The notes: generated by a model not told the origin, from the sequence alone. Numbered from the stretch's first letter, positions 1-6,701 are shown. The stretch: DNA of 8,294 nt from Desulfobacteraceae bacterium (GCA_011389605.1 JAABTZ010000116.1:1-8294), one strand, 5' to 3'. A program made the numbers and translations.

Positions 1-707
1 GGTTGATAGGGATAGCTGTTTTTCTTTTTATAGTTTTAGGCATAGTGGGCACAAAATCACGCGGCGGAAGTATTGCCCTGGCAGCTTCGCTGCTTTATCT
101 CTGGGCTATGCTAAGCTCGAGGAAAATACTGGGTTTTGCAGTCATTGCTCTGGTTTTTGCCGGAATAATAGTCTTTGCGCCCACGGATTATGCTGAAAGG
201 ATGAAAACGATTGCAGAGTATGAGCAGGATTCTTCCGCCATGGGAAGAATTACGGCATGGGGCTATGCTACTCAAATGGCCATTGACAACCCATTGCTCG
301 GAGTCGGCGCCGGAAGCTTCAATTCCGCATACGGCCGGGACTACCGCCGGGAAGGGGACCCTCAGCGCTGGATTTCCACGCACAGCATTTTTTTTAAGGT
401 GCTTGCAGAGTATGGTTTTTTGGGTTTGGTGCTGTTTTTATATTTAATCTACAGCCTTTGGGTTTTAAATCGAAAGCTAAGGGCATACATAGAAGCAAAT
501 CCGTCAAAGACGGATTTGCCCTATTATGCTCCAGAGCTTATTAATATGAGCTTGGTTGGGTACGCGTCAGCCGGAGCTTTTCTTACCGGGGTCGAATATC
601 CTCATTTTTACTTGCTGATGGCATTCAGCCTGGGACTGAATCGTTTAGTGCACCAGCAGGCAGAGGATAGGAAAAATGAATTGTCATTTGCAAGCGTTGA
701 CATTTAA
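1..707 (+). CDS. O-antigen ligase/polymerase-like membrane protein (Wzy_C type), 5'-truncated by window edge
   Basis: The reading frame is open from the window edge to TAA at 705-707, so only the C-terminal ~234 residues are seen and the true start lies upstream. Visible features are membrane segments (fragment residues ~1-15, 22-36, 42-59, 138-155, 185-212) and the Wzy_C signature: 'TKSRGG' (17-22), then a long periplasmic-type loop with 'SSAMGRITAW' (77-86), 'NPLLGVGAGSF' (96-106) and 'THSIFFKVLAEYGFLGL' (126-142). Family knowledge: this pattern fits O-antigen ligases/polymerases that transfer or polymerise undecaprenyl-linked glycans on the outer face of the inner membrane. The 'DSSAMGRI...HSIFF..L.E.G' wording is closest to the exosortase-A-associated O-glycosylation ligase subgroup, as recalled and not searched. 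The family is usually around 400 residues or more, so about half is missing. A family 2 glycosyltransferase follows 32 bp downstream on the same strand, which suggests a glycan operon. Confidence 0.87.
   Translation, partial: LIGIAVFLFIVLGIVGTKSRGGSIALAASLLYLWAMLSSRKILGFAVIALVFAGIIVFAPTDYAERMKTIAEYEQDSSAMGRITAWGYATQMAIDNPLLGVGAGSFNSAYGRDYRREGDPQRWISTHSIFFKVLAEYGFLGLVLFLYLIYSLWVLNRKLRAYIEANPSKTDLPYYAPELINMSLVGYASAGAFLTGVEYPHFYLLMAFSLGLNRLVHQQAEDRKNELSFASVDI
495..519. repeat. Perfect 11-bp inverted repeat inside the ligase gene
   Basis: GCAAATCCGTC (495-505) is followed after AAA by its exact reverse complement GACGGATTTGC (509-519). It encodes part of the hydrophilic stretch near 'EANPSKTDLPYY', outside the predicted membrane segments. 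The mRNA could form a strong hairpin here, but there is no T-run after it, so it is not a standard terminator. Its function is unknown and it may be chance or an inserted mini-palindrome. Confidence 0.7.
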
Positions 708-739
708 CTGCCAAAGACCAAACTCATAAGGCTGGTGCT

Positions 740-1969
740 ATGCTGTTGCTGCTGCTTATAATCTTGATATTATCGTGGATCTGGCTGTCGATTTTTACAA
801 TTTATCAGCTTTTCTTCATGGTGATTGCAGTTTTTACAGGCAGATCCAAAATGTCTGCATCTTTTCTCCGTCAGACCCCTGCTGCCAGTTTTTGTGTAAT
901 TATTCCGGCCCATAATGAGGAGCTTTTGATCTCCGGTGCAGTAAAAAGCATGCTCATGGCCAATTACCCTGAACAGTTGCGCACTGTAATTGTTATAGCT
1001 GATAATTGCGATGATGACACCGCGCACCTGGCGCGCACCGAAGGTGCTCTGTGCTATGAGAGATATGATTCCGTGCTGCGTGGCAAGCCTTATGCGTTAA
1101 ATTGGCTTATTGCCAAGCTCGATATTAGCCAGTACGACGCTTTTATAATAATAGATGCGGATACAAGGATGGATGCGGACTTTTTCAGGGCCATGGATGC
1201 TCATCTCAGCACGGGAGAGCAGGCAATTCAAGGATATTTCGGCGTCCTCAACCCAGATGAAAATTGGTTGACAAGGCTTGCCATTCTGCCTGGAGTACTG
1301 AAATTTAATTTTCATTTTCCCGGAAAGATGGCATTGGGTCTTACTTGTGTATTGGCTGGCAATGGAATGTGTTTTTCCCGCGAGGTGATCGGAGGTTTTG
1401 GGTGGAATGCCTTTTCGATTGCCGAAAATTGGGAGTACTGGGTACAATTGACCTTGGCGGGTTATAAGGTGACATCGGCCGCGGATGCGGTGATTTATTC
1501 ACAGGTCGCCAATTCCCTGGCCACGGGAACGGCCCAGCGTAAGCGATGGTTGAAAGGACGGATAGAAACCCTTGGGCGTTATGGCGGCAGGCTCTTGAAA
1601 GCGGCACTGCAGGGGCGGCTGGCAGCCATGGATTGCCTGATGGAGTTGATTCGCCCATCATATGCCAATCTGATGTTTTTGTCACTTCTCCATATTCTGT
1701 TTTGCTTTATCCTGGTTCTTGCCGCCCACGTGTCACCTTATTGGCTGTTTTTGTCTGGATTTTTAGTTATTGGCCAGGTTGTCTATTTTGCTGCTGGCCT
1801 TATTGCTCAAAGGGCGCCTTTGCTGACGTGGCTGTCCATTGCAATGGTGCCGGTTTATTTGATATGGAAAGCATCCGTGAGCATAGTGGGCCTTTTAAGC
1901 GTAAGGGATAAACGCTGGATAAAAACAATCAGGCATGACTCAAAGACAAAGAAAAAAAAGAATAGATAA
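740..1969 (+). CDS. Membrane-bound family 2 glycosyltransferase (GT2)
   Basis: A 409-residue protein that starts at ATG 740 with AAGG eight bases upstream. An N-terminal membrane segment (residues ~2-32) precedes a cytosolic GT-A domain with 'CVIIPAHNEE' (52-61), 'IADNCDDDT' (86-94), the metal/nucleotide-binding 'DAD' (139-141) and 'QGYFG' (164-168). The acceptor-side helix reads 'AENWEYW' (228-234) and is followed by 'QRKRW' (266-270), the Q/RxxRW motif of processive and related GT2 enzymes. Three further hydrophobic segments (~309-330, 333-355, 360-386) and a lysine-rich tail end it. Known role of such enzymes: transfer of a sugar from a nucleotide donor to a polymer or lipid-linked acceptor at the inner membrane. 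The exact sugar cannot be read from sequence. Odd point: the usual catalytic 'ED' is 'EN' here (codon AAT). Close spacing to the upstream ligase-like gene suggests co-transcription. Confidence 0.9.
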   Translation: MLLLLLIILILSWIWLSIFTIYQLFFMVIAVFTGRSKMSASFLRQTPAASFCVIIPAHNEELLISGAVKSMLMANYPEQLRTVIVIADNCDDDTAHLARTEGALCYERYDSVLRGKPYALNWLIAKLDISQYDAFIIIDADTRMDADFFRAMDAHLSTGEQAIQGYFGVLNPDENWLTRLAILPGVLKFNFHFPGKMALGLTCVLAGNGMCFSREVIGGFGWNAFSIAENWEYWVQLTLAGYKVTSAADAVIYSQVANSLATGTAQRKRWLKGRIETLGRYGGRLLKAALQGRLAAMDCLMELIRPSYANLMFLSLLHILFCFILVLAAHVSPYWLFLSGFLVIGQVVYFAAGLIAQRAPLLTWLSIAMVPVYLIWKASVSIVGLLSVRDKRWIKTIRHDSKTKKKKNR

Positions 1970-1987
1970 TTTTTTGAAGCGCTGGCA

Positions 1988-2038
1988 TAAAACAAAAACA
2001 GCGAGCCCCCGCATGCATAGTGTGTGGAGGCCCGCTGT
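1988..2038 (-). terminator. Rho-independent terminator for the minus-strand jelly-roll gene
   Basis: The arms ACAGCGAGCC (1998-2007) and GGCCCGCTGT (2029-2038) pair at 9 of 10 positions. Read on the minus strand, the hairpin is followed directly by TTTTTGTTTT (1988-1997), a good U-tract. On the plus strand no T-run follows, so it mainly serves the gene ending at 2053. The hairpin may still hinder read-through from the glycosyltransferase gene converging from the left. Confidence 0.8.
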
Positions 2039-2052
2039 CTTATACTGATTTC

Positions 2053-3630
2053 CTAATTGTCACTGATTGACAATTGGGGAGCGGGAAGGGGCGAGACCCA
2101 GTCATTAGGTTCAATTGAGGAAATGCTCCAGTCATCATAATACTGATAGCCGCTGGCCATGCTTTGATCGGTAGCGTAGCTTGACAGTATTAATTTATTC
2201 AGGCCGTAGCTTGTGTTTTGACGAATGTTGACGTTGGTGTAATCAACTTTAAGCTCCTCGTTTACGTACAGTCTGATGATGCCGTCGGATGCCCCGGGGG
2301 TGTTTAGCCTGACATAAAGCTTCAGATCATCCCACTGGCCGTAACGCACGCCGGCAGGATCTCCGCCGGTGTTCTGGGAAAGCCCGAAAAACTGCCATGT
2401 ATCTATATAAGAATGTTCGACAAAGTATCGGCCGTCCCTGTCAACGTTTACCATCACCTGATATCGCCTGTCGTTTGATTCCCCGTCAGTGAGGTTTAAA
2501 AGAGCAATCTTGTGCGAATTGCTGGGCCATGTATCGTACTGAGAGGAAAATTTTGAAGATAGCTTGAGATAGACCTCTTCGACTTTATCCCCGCCCACTG
2601 ATGAGTGGTCCCCGAAGTAAAAATCAGCATAGTTGTCGCTAAGCGTGCCCTGTGTCAGAGTCGCCCTGGCACAGTATTGGCCCGTTCTCGGACTTTCAGT
2701 GGTGGTGACCAGGTCGCCTCTTACATATGTCCAGTCATTGAAGTTGTTCTGCTCAAAATCAGATGTCCAGTTCAGACCGGAATCTGTTTCGGGTTCGGTT
2801 ACCGGATCAGTTTCATCACTTCCGCCATCACCAGAGGCTCCATCCATAAAACCGCTTGGCGGACCGATAAATTCCCTGTCAATTTTTAATTCATCGAACA
2901 TAATGTATGTGTCGGGGTCTGTACTATGCCTTCCGTTGTAATATCCCCCTATTATCTGAACCTGATTCCAGAAGCCCGCATCGCTGCTGTAGTCCCGGGT
3001 TACATACGAGCCGTTGAAACGGCCGTCCTGGGTCCACAAGTGTACTGTTGTCTCCCGCCTGTTTAAATCCATTTCCAGTTCCATGCAAATCCATTCATCC
3101 ATATAATCGGTGTGTTTGAATGAATCGTTTCCATCAGGCCAGTAGCTGCCTCCTTCGTAGATGCAGGTATTATCCTCGCAGGCTCCGAATGTATAATAGT
3201 TGGCAGGATTGCCCTGGGATTCGAATATGGTCATGCCCCGATTGCCGCCATTGGTTCTGTCAACAATGATGAATTTGTTCTGGTCTCCGTAGCCGGTACT
3301 CTCTGCGGTGGTGTGATAAGTCCTTCCAACCTTCATAAGAACCCTTACATGAAGAACTTTTTCCGACAATCCTGTAAATGCCCCAAGGCCCGAGTAGTCC
3401 TGCCCATTCTCATCAGTGGGCGGTGTAAACCTGGCCGCCCCCCCTGACCACCCGCCGTTTGGAAGATGCGTATGCGATGCTCCGCCACTTGTCCAGATCA
3501 GATCCCTTGCATAGGCATCAGAGTCAAAATTTTCAGTGAATGGCAATGATATGCTTCGTCCGGCATATGCATTTAGCGGCACCATCCCAAGAATCAGTAT
3601 ATATGATATTATTCTAATCAATGTTTTCAT
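2053..3630 (-). CDS. Secreted protein with two beta-jelly-roll (polysaccharide-lyase/lectin-like) domains
   Basis: A 525-residue protein with a signal peptide (hydrophobic ~5-19, likely cleavage after 'AYA', residue 23). Domain 1 (~27-256) begins 'LPFTENFDSD' and ends 'IMFDELKID', the usual edges of concanavalin A-like/LamG-type jelly rolls. An acidic Gly/Asp/Thr linker (~259-285) follows. Domain 2 (~287-506) carries 'GQWDDLKLYVRLNTPG' (431-446), 'IIRLYVNEELKVDYTNV' (451-467) and 'YYDDWSIS' (497-504), a pattern shared with heparin-lyase-I/alginate-lyase-like folds. Active-site residues could not be assigned, so it may bind rather than cleave glycan. Start chosen at ATG 3628-3630, with GGAGG four bases upstream. 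It has no PEP-CTERM or other anchor, so it is probably released to the periplasm or outside. The gene converges with the glycosyltransferase gene and lies 104 bp downstream of the malectin/lectin gene. Confidence 0.85.
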   Translation of the reverse strand: MKTLIRIISYILILGMVPLNAYAGRSISLPFTENFDSDAYARDLIWTSGGASHTHLPNGGWSGGAARFTPPTDENGQDYSGLGAFTGLSEKVLHVRVLMKVGRTYHTTAESTGYGDQNKFIIVDRTNGGNRGMTIFESQGNPANYYTFGACEDNTCIYEGGSYWPDGNDSFKHTDYMDEWICMELEMDLNRRETTVHLWTQDGRFNGSYVTRDYSSDAGFWNQVQIIGGYYNGRHSTDPDTYIMFDELKIDREFIGPPSGFMDGASGDGGSDETDPVTEPETDSGLNWTSDFEQNNFNDWTYVRGDLVTTTESPRTGQYCARATLTQGTLSDNYADFYFGDHSSVGGDKVEEVYLKLSSKFSSQYDTWPSNSHKIALLNLTDGESNDRRYQVMVNVDRDGRYFVEHSYIDTWQFFGLSQNTGGDPAGVRYGQWDDLKLYVRLNTPGASDGIIRLYVNEELKVDYTNVNIRQNTSYGLNKLILSSYATDQSMASGYQYYDDWSISSIEPNDWVSPLPAPQLSISDN

Positions 3631-3650
3631 TTTGCCTCCGTCTATCTTGA

Positions 3651-3678
3651 TTTATATATAAAGCTTAATAATTGTTAA
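3651..3678 (-). promoter_or_regulatory. Possible sigma-70-type promoter for the jelly-roll gene
   Basis: On the minus strand TTAACA (3673-3678) and TATAAA (3651-3656) are 16 bp apart and lie about 20-48 bp upstream of the ATG at 3630. The region is very AT-rich, so the match could be chance. Read-through from the upstream gene is an alternative. Confidence 0.3.
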
Positions 3679-3700
3679 TACTGTATTAAAGCTCTTTTTC

Positions 3701-3723
3701 AAAAACCGGGCTGCTGGCTTTTT
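3701..3723 (-). terminator. Weak candidate terminator after the malectin/lectin gene
   Basis: AAAAACC (3701-3707) and GGCTTTTT (3716-3723) form a short, AT-rich hairpin with a bulge. The A-run of its left arm gives a U-run on the minus-strand transcript. It lies 12 bp past the TAA at 3735-3737. The stem is weak, so partial read-through into the next gene is likely. Confidence 0.33.
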
Positions 3724-3734
3724 AAACATGCAGC

Positions 3735-5690
3735 TTAGTCATCATTTGATTCAATGGCGATATAACCCAGAACCTCATCCTGATGCCTGGTTTCCGGGTT
3801 CCGTGACGGTTCTTCGTGTATCAGGATTTCTATGCCGCTTGTGGTCTTGTGCTGCCAGCGCACATTGGACGGATCATTGGCGTTTCTGGTCTGCATATCC
3901 GCAATAAAGACCGGACGGCGCTCAAATGCCGGGTAAAACGTTACGGCATGCGGATCATGGGATTTCTTGTTGAGTGTGGTTTCCACTATATAAGAGATTC
4001 CGTTGACAGTATCTGATGACGGCTCCCAGGCGATAAATGAAATCTCTTCAATCTGGTAAAGTCCCATCATGCTTTCCTGCTGCTCCTGAAGATCAAACTC
4101 AAATCCGTCAACTGTGATATCATAGACCTTTCCGGCAACGGCGGTGATTCCATTTTCAGTCGTCACGCTGCACACCACTACAGGGGTGTAGTTAAACGGG
4201 TGGCTGAAAGTTACACTTGCGGAGTTTTTTGTTTCAAAGGTTCCTGCTTCAACCTGGATGCCGCTTTGAAGTTCATATCTTCCTGCCTCCATTGCGATAT
4301 AGTTGGTGTTTGCATCTGCATGCGACCTCTCAGGATAGTCCCGTCCCTGTGTTCTGATATCGAATCCTTCCCAGGTGACGTTTTTTATACGGACAACTCC
4401 GGGATCATTGTCATTTAATCTCATGGATCCTGCTACAACCACGGGTTCATAAAATATTTTATTAAAGGAAAAAGACTGCCATTGATTGTTTATGGTTATT
4501 TCGGAAAAGTCTATTGTAAAATCTTCTAATTGGTTAAGAGTGTAGCCATTTTCGTTTTCATGTCTGGCTTCAATGCTGTTATTTACCGGGTTGCTTCTAT
4601 CGTCTCTGCTGCCTGTAACTCCGGCTGCCAGATTTTTAAAATTTTCTTTACTCCGGTCCGAACTGTCAGGGTAAGAGTCATAGCTTAAAATCTCTTCTCC
4701 GTAAGTGGGTGCCGACAGGCTGCCATCTTTTAAGTCGGTCCTGTTTTCATTAAGCCCGGCGCTCAGGCTCTGAATTTCATCGGTTGAATTCAGTTGTTTA
4801 GTTATAATAATACCGCTTATCTTGGCGTTGTCGACATCCGTGGAAAATTCAATATTGAGCTCACCGTCTGATACCTGGCAGGGGACTGTAACTTCAATGG
4901 CTGCATATCTGCTGCCGGCCTGCTCGACTATGTCAAAGTCGGCAACAACAGGCTGGTCTTCCACAAGTACGTCAAAAATTCTGTCTCCGGAATTGCTCCA
5001 GTAAATTTCGGCAAACTGTAAGGTTATTTGATAAGTCCCGTTTTCAATTGGTATATCGTAATTAAAATCACCGTAACGCTCGGTCTGGAAAACCGGATCA
5101 TCTTCGGTGCCTTCAATGTTGTTACTTGTCCGGGCTGTGTTGCCGTTTAAAAAGTGATTGTCAGCCTCGTAGGCAAGGCCTGAAGCGTCCGTGTACTGAT
5201 CTCCTCCGCAGTTGATTGCATACAGGATTGAGGCTTCGGAATTTGAAGAATCATTTTCATCGTCCTGTTCACCTGTATCTCCGTTGTCCCCGGTACCATC
5301 ATCCCCACTGCCTGTGTCATCGCCCGGGTCAGGGTCGTTTGGGTCTGTGCCTGAAGATTCAATTGTGTGATATATGGTTCCGGAAAAATTACTTTCATTT
5401 CCCCGGGCATCAAAGCTGGTTGCCGCAAATGCATAGTCTTGCCCTTCGGCCAGTCCGGTTATTACGAAACTGGTCGAATCCGGCGAATCAATTATATGGT
5501 TCGGGGATGACTTGAAGTCTGTATCAGGATCGCCATAATACAGGTTGTACCCGGTTACCCTCAGATCTTCTGAACAGCTCCAGTTCAGGGTAACTTCCGC
5601 AGAAAAGCCAGAAGATGCCAGCAATAGTAGCAGAAATGATACAAAGATTGTGTGCAGAATAAACGTGATTCTTTTTGGATGGTTAACCAT
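3735..5690 (-). CDS. Secreted Fn3-malectin protein with three H-type-lectin-like repeats, c-di-GMP-riboswitch controlled
   Basis: A 651-residue protein with a signal peptide (hydrophobic ~9-29, likely cut after 'FSA', residue 31). It has a fibronectin type III domain (~32-110: 'VTLNWSCSEDLRVTGYNLYYG', 'GQDYAFAATSFDARGNES') and a Gly/Asp-rich acidic linker (~112-153). A malectin domain (~156-298) follows: 'YAINCGG' (157-163), 'NGTYQITLQFAEIYW' (217-231), 'GDRIFDVLVED' (235-245), 'ISGIII' (291-296). After a Ser/Asp/Asn-rich stretch (~300-390) come three repeats (~403-475, 489-566, 580-651), each of the type 'F..P.F...PVVV....N......GF.i.......YIA.E', resembling H-type lectins. Malectin and H-type lectin folds bind sugars, so a matrix- or glycan-binding role is inferred. 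Start ATG 5688-5690 has AGGAG eight bases upstream. No C-terminal anchor is seen. The leader carries a sigma-54-type promoter and a GEMM-I riboswitch. Confidence 0.88.
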   Translation of the reverse strand: MVNHPKRITFILHTIFVSFLLLLLASSGFSAEVTLNWSCSEDLRVTGYNLYYGDPDTDFKSSPNHIIDSPDSTSFVITGLAEGQDYAFAATSFDARGNESNFSGTIYHTIESSGTDPNDPDPGDDTGSGDDGTGDNGDTGEQDDENDSSNSEASILYAINCGGDQYTDASGLAYEADNHFLNGNTARTSNNIEGTEDDPVFQTERYGDFNYDIPIENGTYQITLQFAEIYWSNSGDRIFDVLVEDQPVVADFDIVEQAGSRYAAIEVTVPCQVSDGELNIEFSTDVDNAKISGIIITKQLNSTDEIQSLSAGLNENRTDLKDGSLSAPTYGEEILSYDSYPDSSDRSKENFKNLAAGVTGSRDDRSNPVNNSIEARHENENGYTLNQLEDFTIDFSEITINNQWQSFSFNKIFYEPVVVAGSMRLNDNDPGVVRIKNVTWEGFDIRTQGRDYPERSHADANTNYIAMEAGRYELQSGIQVEAGTFETKNSASVTFSHPFNYTPVVVCSVTTENGITAVAGKVYDITVDGFEFDLQEQQESMMGLYQIEEISFIAWEPSSDTVNGISYIVETTLNKKSHDPHAVTFYPAFERRPVFIADMQTRNANDPSNVRWQHKTTSGIEILIHEEPSRNPETRHQDEVLGYIAIESNDD

Positions 5691-5698
5691 TTTACATT

Positions 5699-5743
5699 CT
5701 CCTAAGGTGTTTTTGGAACCATGCAGAAACTACACCCAAGGAG
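5699..5743 (-). promoter_or_regulatory. Ribosome-binding-site-sequestering hairpin (putative riboswitch expression platform)
   Basis: In the minus-strand transcript CUCCUUGGGUGU (5732-5743) can pair with ACACCUUAGGAG (5699-5710). That gives eleven pairs including one G-U, with one U-U mismatch and a loop of 21 nt. The 3' arm contains the AGGAG ribosome binding site (5699-5703), eight bases before the ATG at 5690. The stem would therefore block translation when formed. It starts seven bases after the aptamer, the place expected for an expression platform. Direction of control is not readable from sequence alone. Confidence 0.65.
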
Positions 5744-5750
5744 GTGAAGC

Positions 5751-5852
5751 ATCCGCCTGGCAGGTCCGCTGCCGTGTCCCTATGATGTGCAGGGAGTTAG
5801 GCCGGCTCCTTTGCGTGTCATCTTTTCAGATGAGTTGCCTTTATCAAGCGAT
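5751..5852 (-). promoter_or_regulatory. Cyclic di-GMP-I (GEMM) riboswitch aptamer
   Basis: Read on the minus strand this ~102-nt segment carries the class I c-di-GMP aptamer hallmarks in order. A closing P1 helix pairs AUCGCUU (5846-5852) with AGGCGGAU (5751-5758, one bulge). Then comes GGCAA (5835-5839 region), a perfect CAUCU-GAAA-AGAUG hairpin with a GNRA tetraloop (5819-5832), and ACGCAAAG. The core CCGGCCUAA (5797-5805) is identical to the Vc2 aptamer as recalled. A CCCU/AGGG hairpin and a GGCAG...CUGCC tetraloop-receptor-side helix (about 5760-5775) complete it. Known role: binds c-di-GMP to control downstream motility, biofilm or matrix genes. Here it precedes the Fn3-malectin-lectin gene by about 60 nt. 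Confidence 0.9.
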
Positions 5853-5927
5853 TTGGTTCGGTCTTATGAATTTCGGACCACATGTGGAAATCTTTTTTGT
5901 ATTGCCCGCTTTGTCTTTTCATTACGT

Positions 5928-5944
5928 AAGCAACTTGCGTGCCG
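5928..5944 (-). promoter_or_regulatory. Sigma-54 (RpoN) -24/-12 promoter
   Basis: The minus strand reads CGGCACGCAAGTTGCTT, matching the consensus TGGCACG-N4-TTGCW at all but the first base, with the GG-N10-GC spacing exact (GG 5942-5943, GC 5930-5931). Transcription would begin near 5918 and run through the whole riboswitch aptamer (5852-5751), giving a ~228-nt leader. Such promoters require an AAA+ enhancer-binding protein; none is encoded in the window and no clear enhancer site was recognised. Confidence 0.8.
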
Positions 5945-6145
5945 CAAAAGTATTTTTTTCACGAAAAGAAAAATGGGGGGAAAGTGTTAGCTTGGAAGTG
6001 CTTTTTATAATTTATTTTAATACGTTACAGCTTTATTTCTTTAATTCGGTAATTTCGGCAGGCCAGCGGTGGCTGGAGGGGAAGAAAAAAAGTTTTTGGT
6101 TTGTATGTTAAAAAACACATAGATTGTATGCAAAGGCAGACAGTG
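5945..6145. other. Non-coding stretch upstream of the sigma-54 promoter
   Basis: AT-rich DNA between the promoter and the end of the small Fn3 gene. It is the natural position for an enhancer-binding-protein site, but no convincing dyad was found apart from a short CCAGC/GCTGG inverted repeat (6062-6075) that lacks a T-run. No supported gene lies here. Confidence 0.5.
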
Positions 6146-6172
6146 TTGATGGCACCCTAAAAAGCGTGTCAA
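6146..6172. repeat. Remnant end of the foldback repeat family
   Basis: TTGATGGCACC followed by CTAAAAAG (6146-6164) matches the left end of the 156-bp element at 6702 with one substitution, including the GTG just before it. GTGTCAA (6166-6172) matches the other end of the copy at 8139 in its minus-strand reading. It may be an internally deleted copy or a scar. It lies only four bases past the stop codon of the truncated Fn3/CFI gene. Confidence 0.6.
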
Positions 6173-6176
6173 TTTA

Positions 6177-6605
6177 TCAACGCAAAGTGCGTATAAAACA
6201 GCCGCCCCCCCCGGAGCCGCCCCCATTGCCTTCATTGGCATGAGAGTCATTGGCGCTTCTTTCCTCTGAATTTCGGCATTTTACACAATGGGTTACGGTT
6301 TGGGAAAAGGCGCTTTCATTGCCGTGTGAATCAAAGCTTGTTGCCGCAAAATTATAGGTTTCTCCATCTTTTAAGCCTGAAACGATGCAGCTTGTTTGAT
6401 CCGGAGTATTAATTGTCAGTTCCGGGGAGGCTTTGAAGTTGGTGCCTGATTGGCCATAATAAATCTTGTACCCGGCTACACGGTAATCGCCGGGCTGTGT
6501 CCAGCTTAATGCGACTTCTGCGGGACAGGCAGCTGACGGTAATCCCAGGAGAATAAAAGCTGAAAATATGATTACAAACTTATATATCTGGGTGTTTGCG
6601 CCCAT
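6177..6605 (-). CDS. Small secreted Fn3 protein with truncated CFI-box C-terminus
   Basis: A 142-residue protein with a signal peptide (hydrophobic ~9-23, likely cleaved near 'ACPA', residue 29) and one fibronectin type III domain (~30-107). The domain is clearly paralogous to the N-terminal Fn3 of the 651-residue protein: both have 'AEV.L.W', 'RV.GY..YYG', 'F..SP' and 'Y.FAATSFD..GNES.F'. A polar stretch and a Gly-rich linker ending 'GGGGCFI' (132-138) follow, then RTLR and stop. In related proteins, as recalled from the CFI-box C-terminal family, this motif reads CFIATAAYGS and continues for tens of residues, so this gene is probably 3'-truncated. The stop lies four bases from a foldback-repeat remnant. 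Start ATG 6603-6605 has AGAGG seven bases upstream. The product may still be exported but has lost its C-terminal module. Confidence 0.75.
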   Translation of the reverse strand: MGANTQIYKFVIIFSAFILLGLPSAACPAEVALSWTQPGDYRVAGYKIYYGQSGTNFKASPELTINTPDQTSCIVSGLKDGETYNFAATSFDSHGNESAFSQTVTHCVKCRNSEERSANDSHANEGNGGGSGGGGCFIRTLR

Positions 6606-6670
6606 TGGGGGACCTCTGTTCTACCCGGCATTTTATGGGTTTCATTTGAATCCATTCAAACCCTGTTATA

Positions 6671-6698
6671 ATTGTTATGTTAAATGGGAAAAAGTCAA
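6671..6698 (-). promoter_or_regulatory. Weak sigma-70-like promoter candidate for the small Fn3 gene
   Basis: On the minus strand TTGACT (6693-6698) and AACAAT (6671-6676) are 16 bp apart, about 66-93 bp upstream of the ATG. The -35-like box lies three bases from the foldback element at 6702. The -10 match is only four of six. Confidence 0.25.
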
Positions 6699-6701
6699 GT
6701 G

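Noticed and set aside
6062..6075. CCAGC/GCTGG inverted repeat as terminator of the small Fn3 gene
   Set aside because: No T-run follows on either strand and it lies about 100 bp past the stop codon.
5545..6111. 188-codon plus-strand open frame across the leader region
   Set aside because: It covers the antisense of the signal-peptide region, the riboswitch and the sigma-54 promoter, its composition is not protein-like, and no ribosome binding site or domain is seen.
2053..6605. PEP-CTERM sorting tails on the exported proteins
   Set aside because: None of the three C-termini shows a PEP motif followed by a membrane segment and basic residues.
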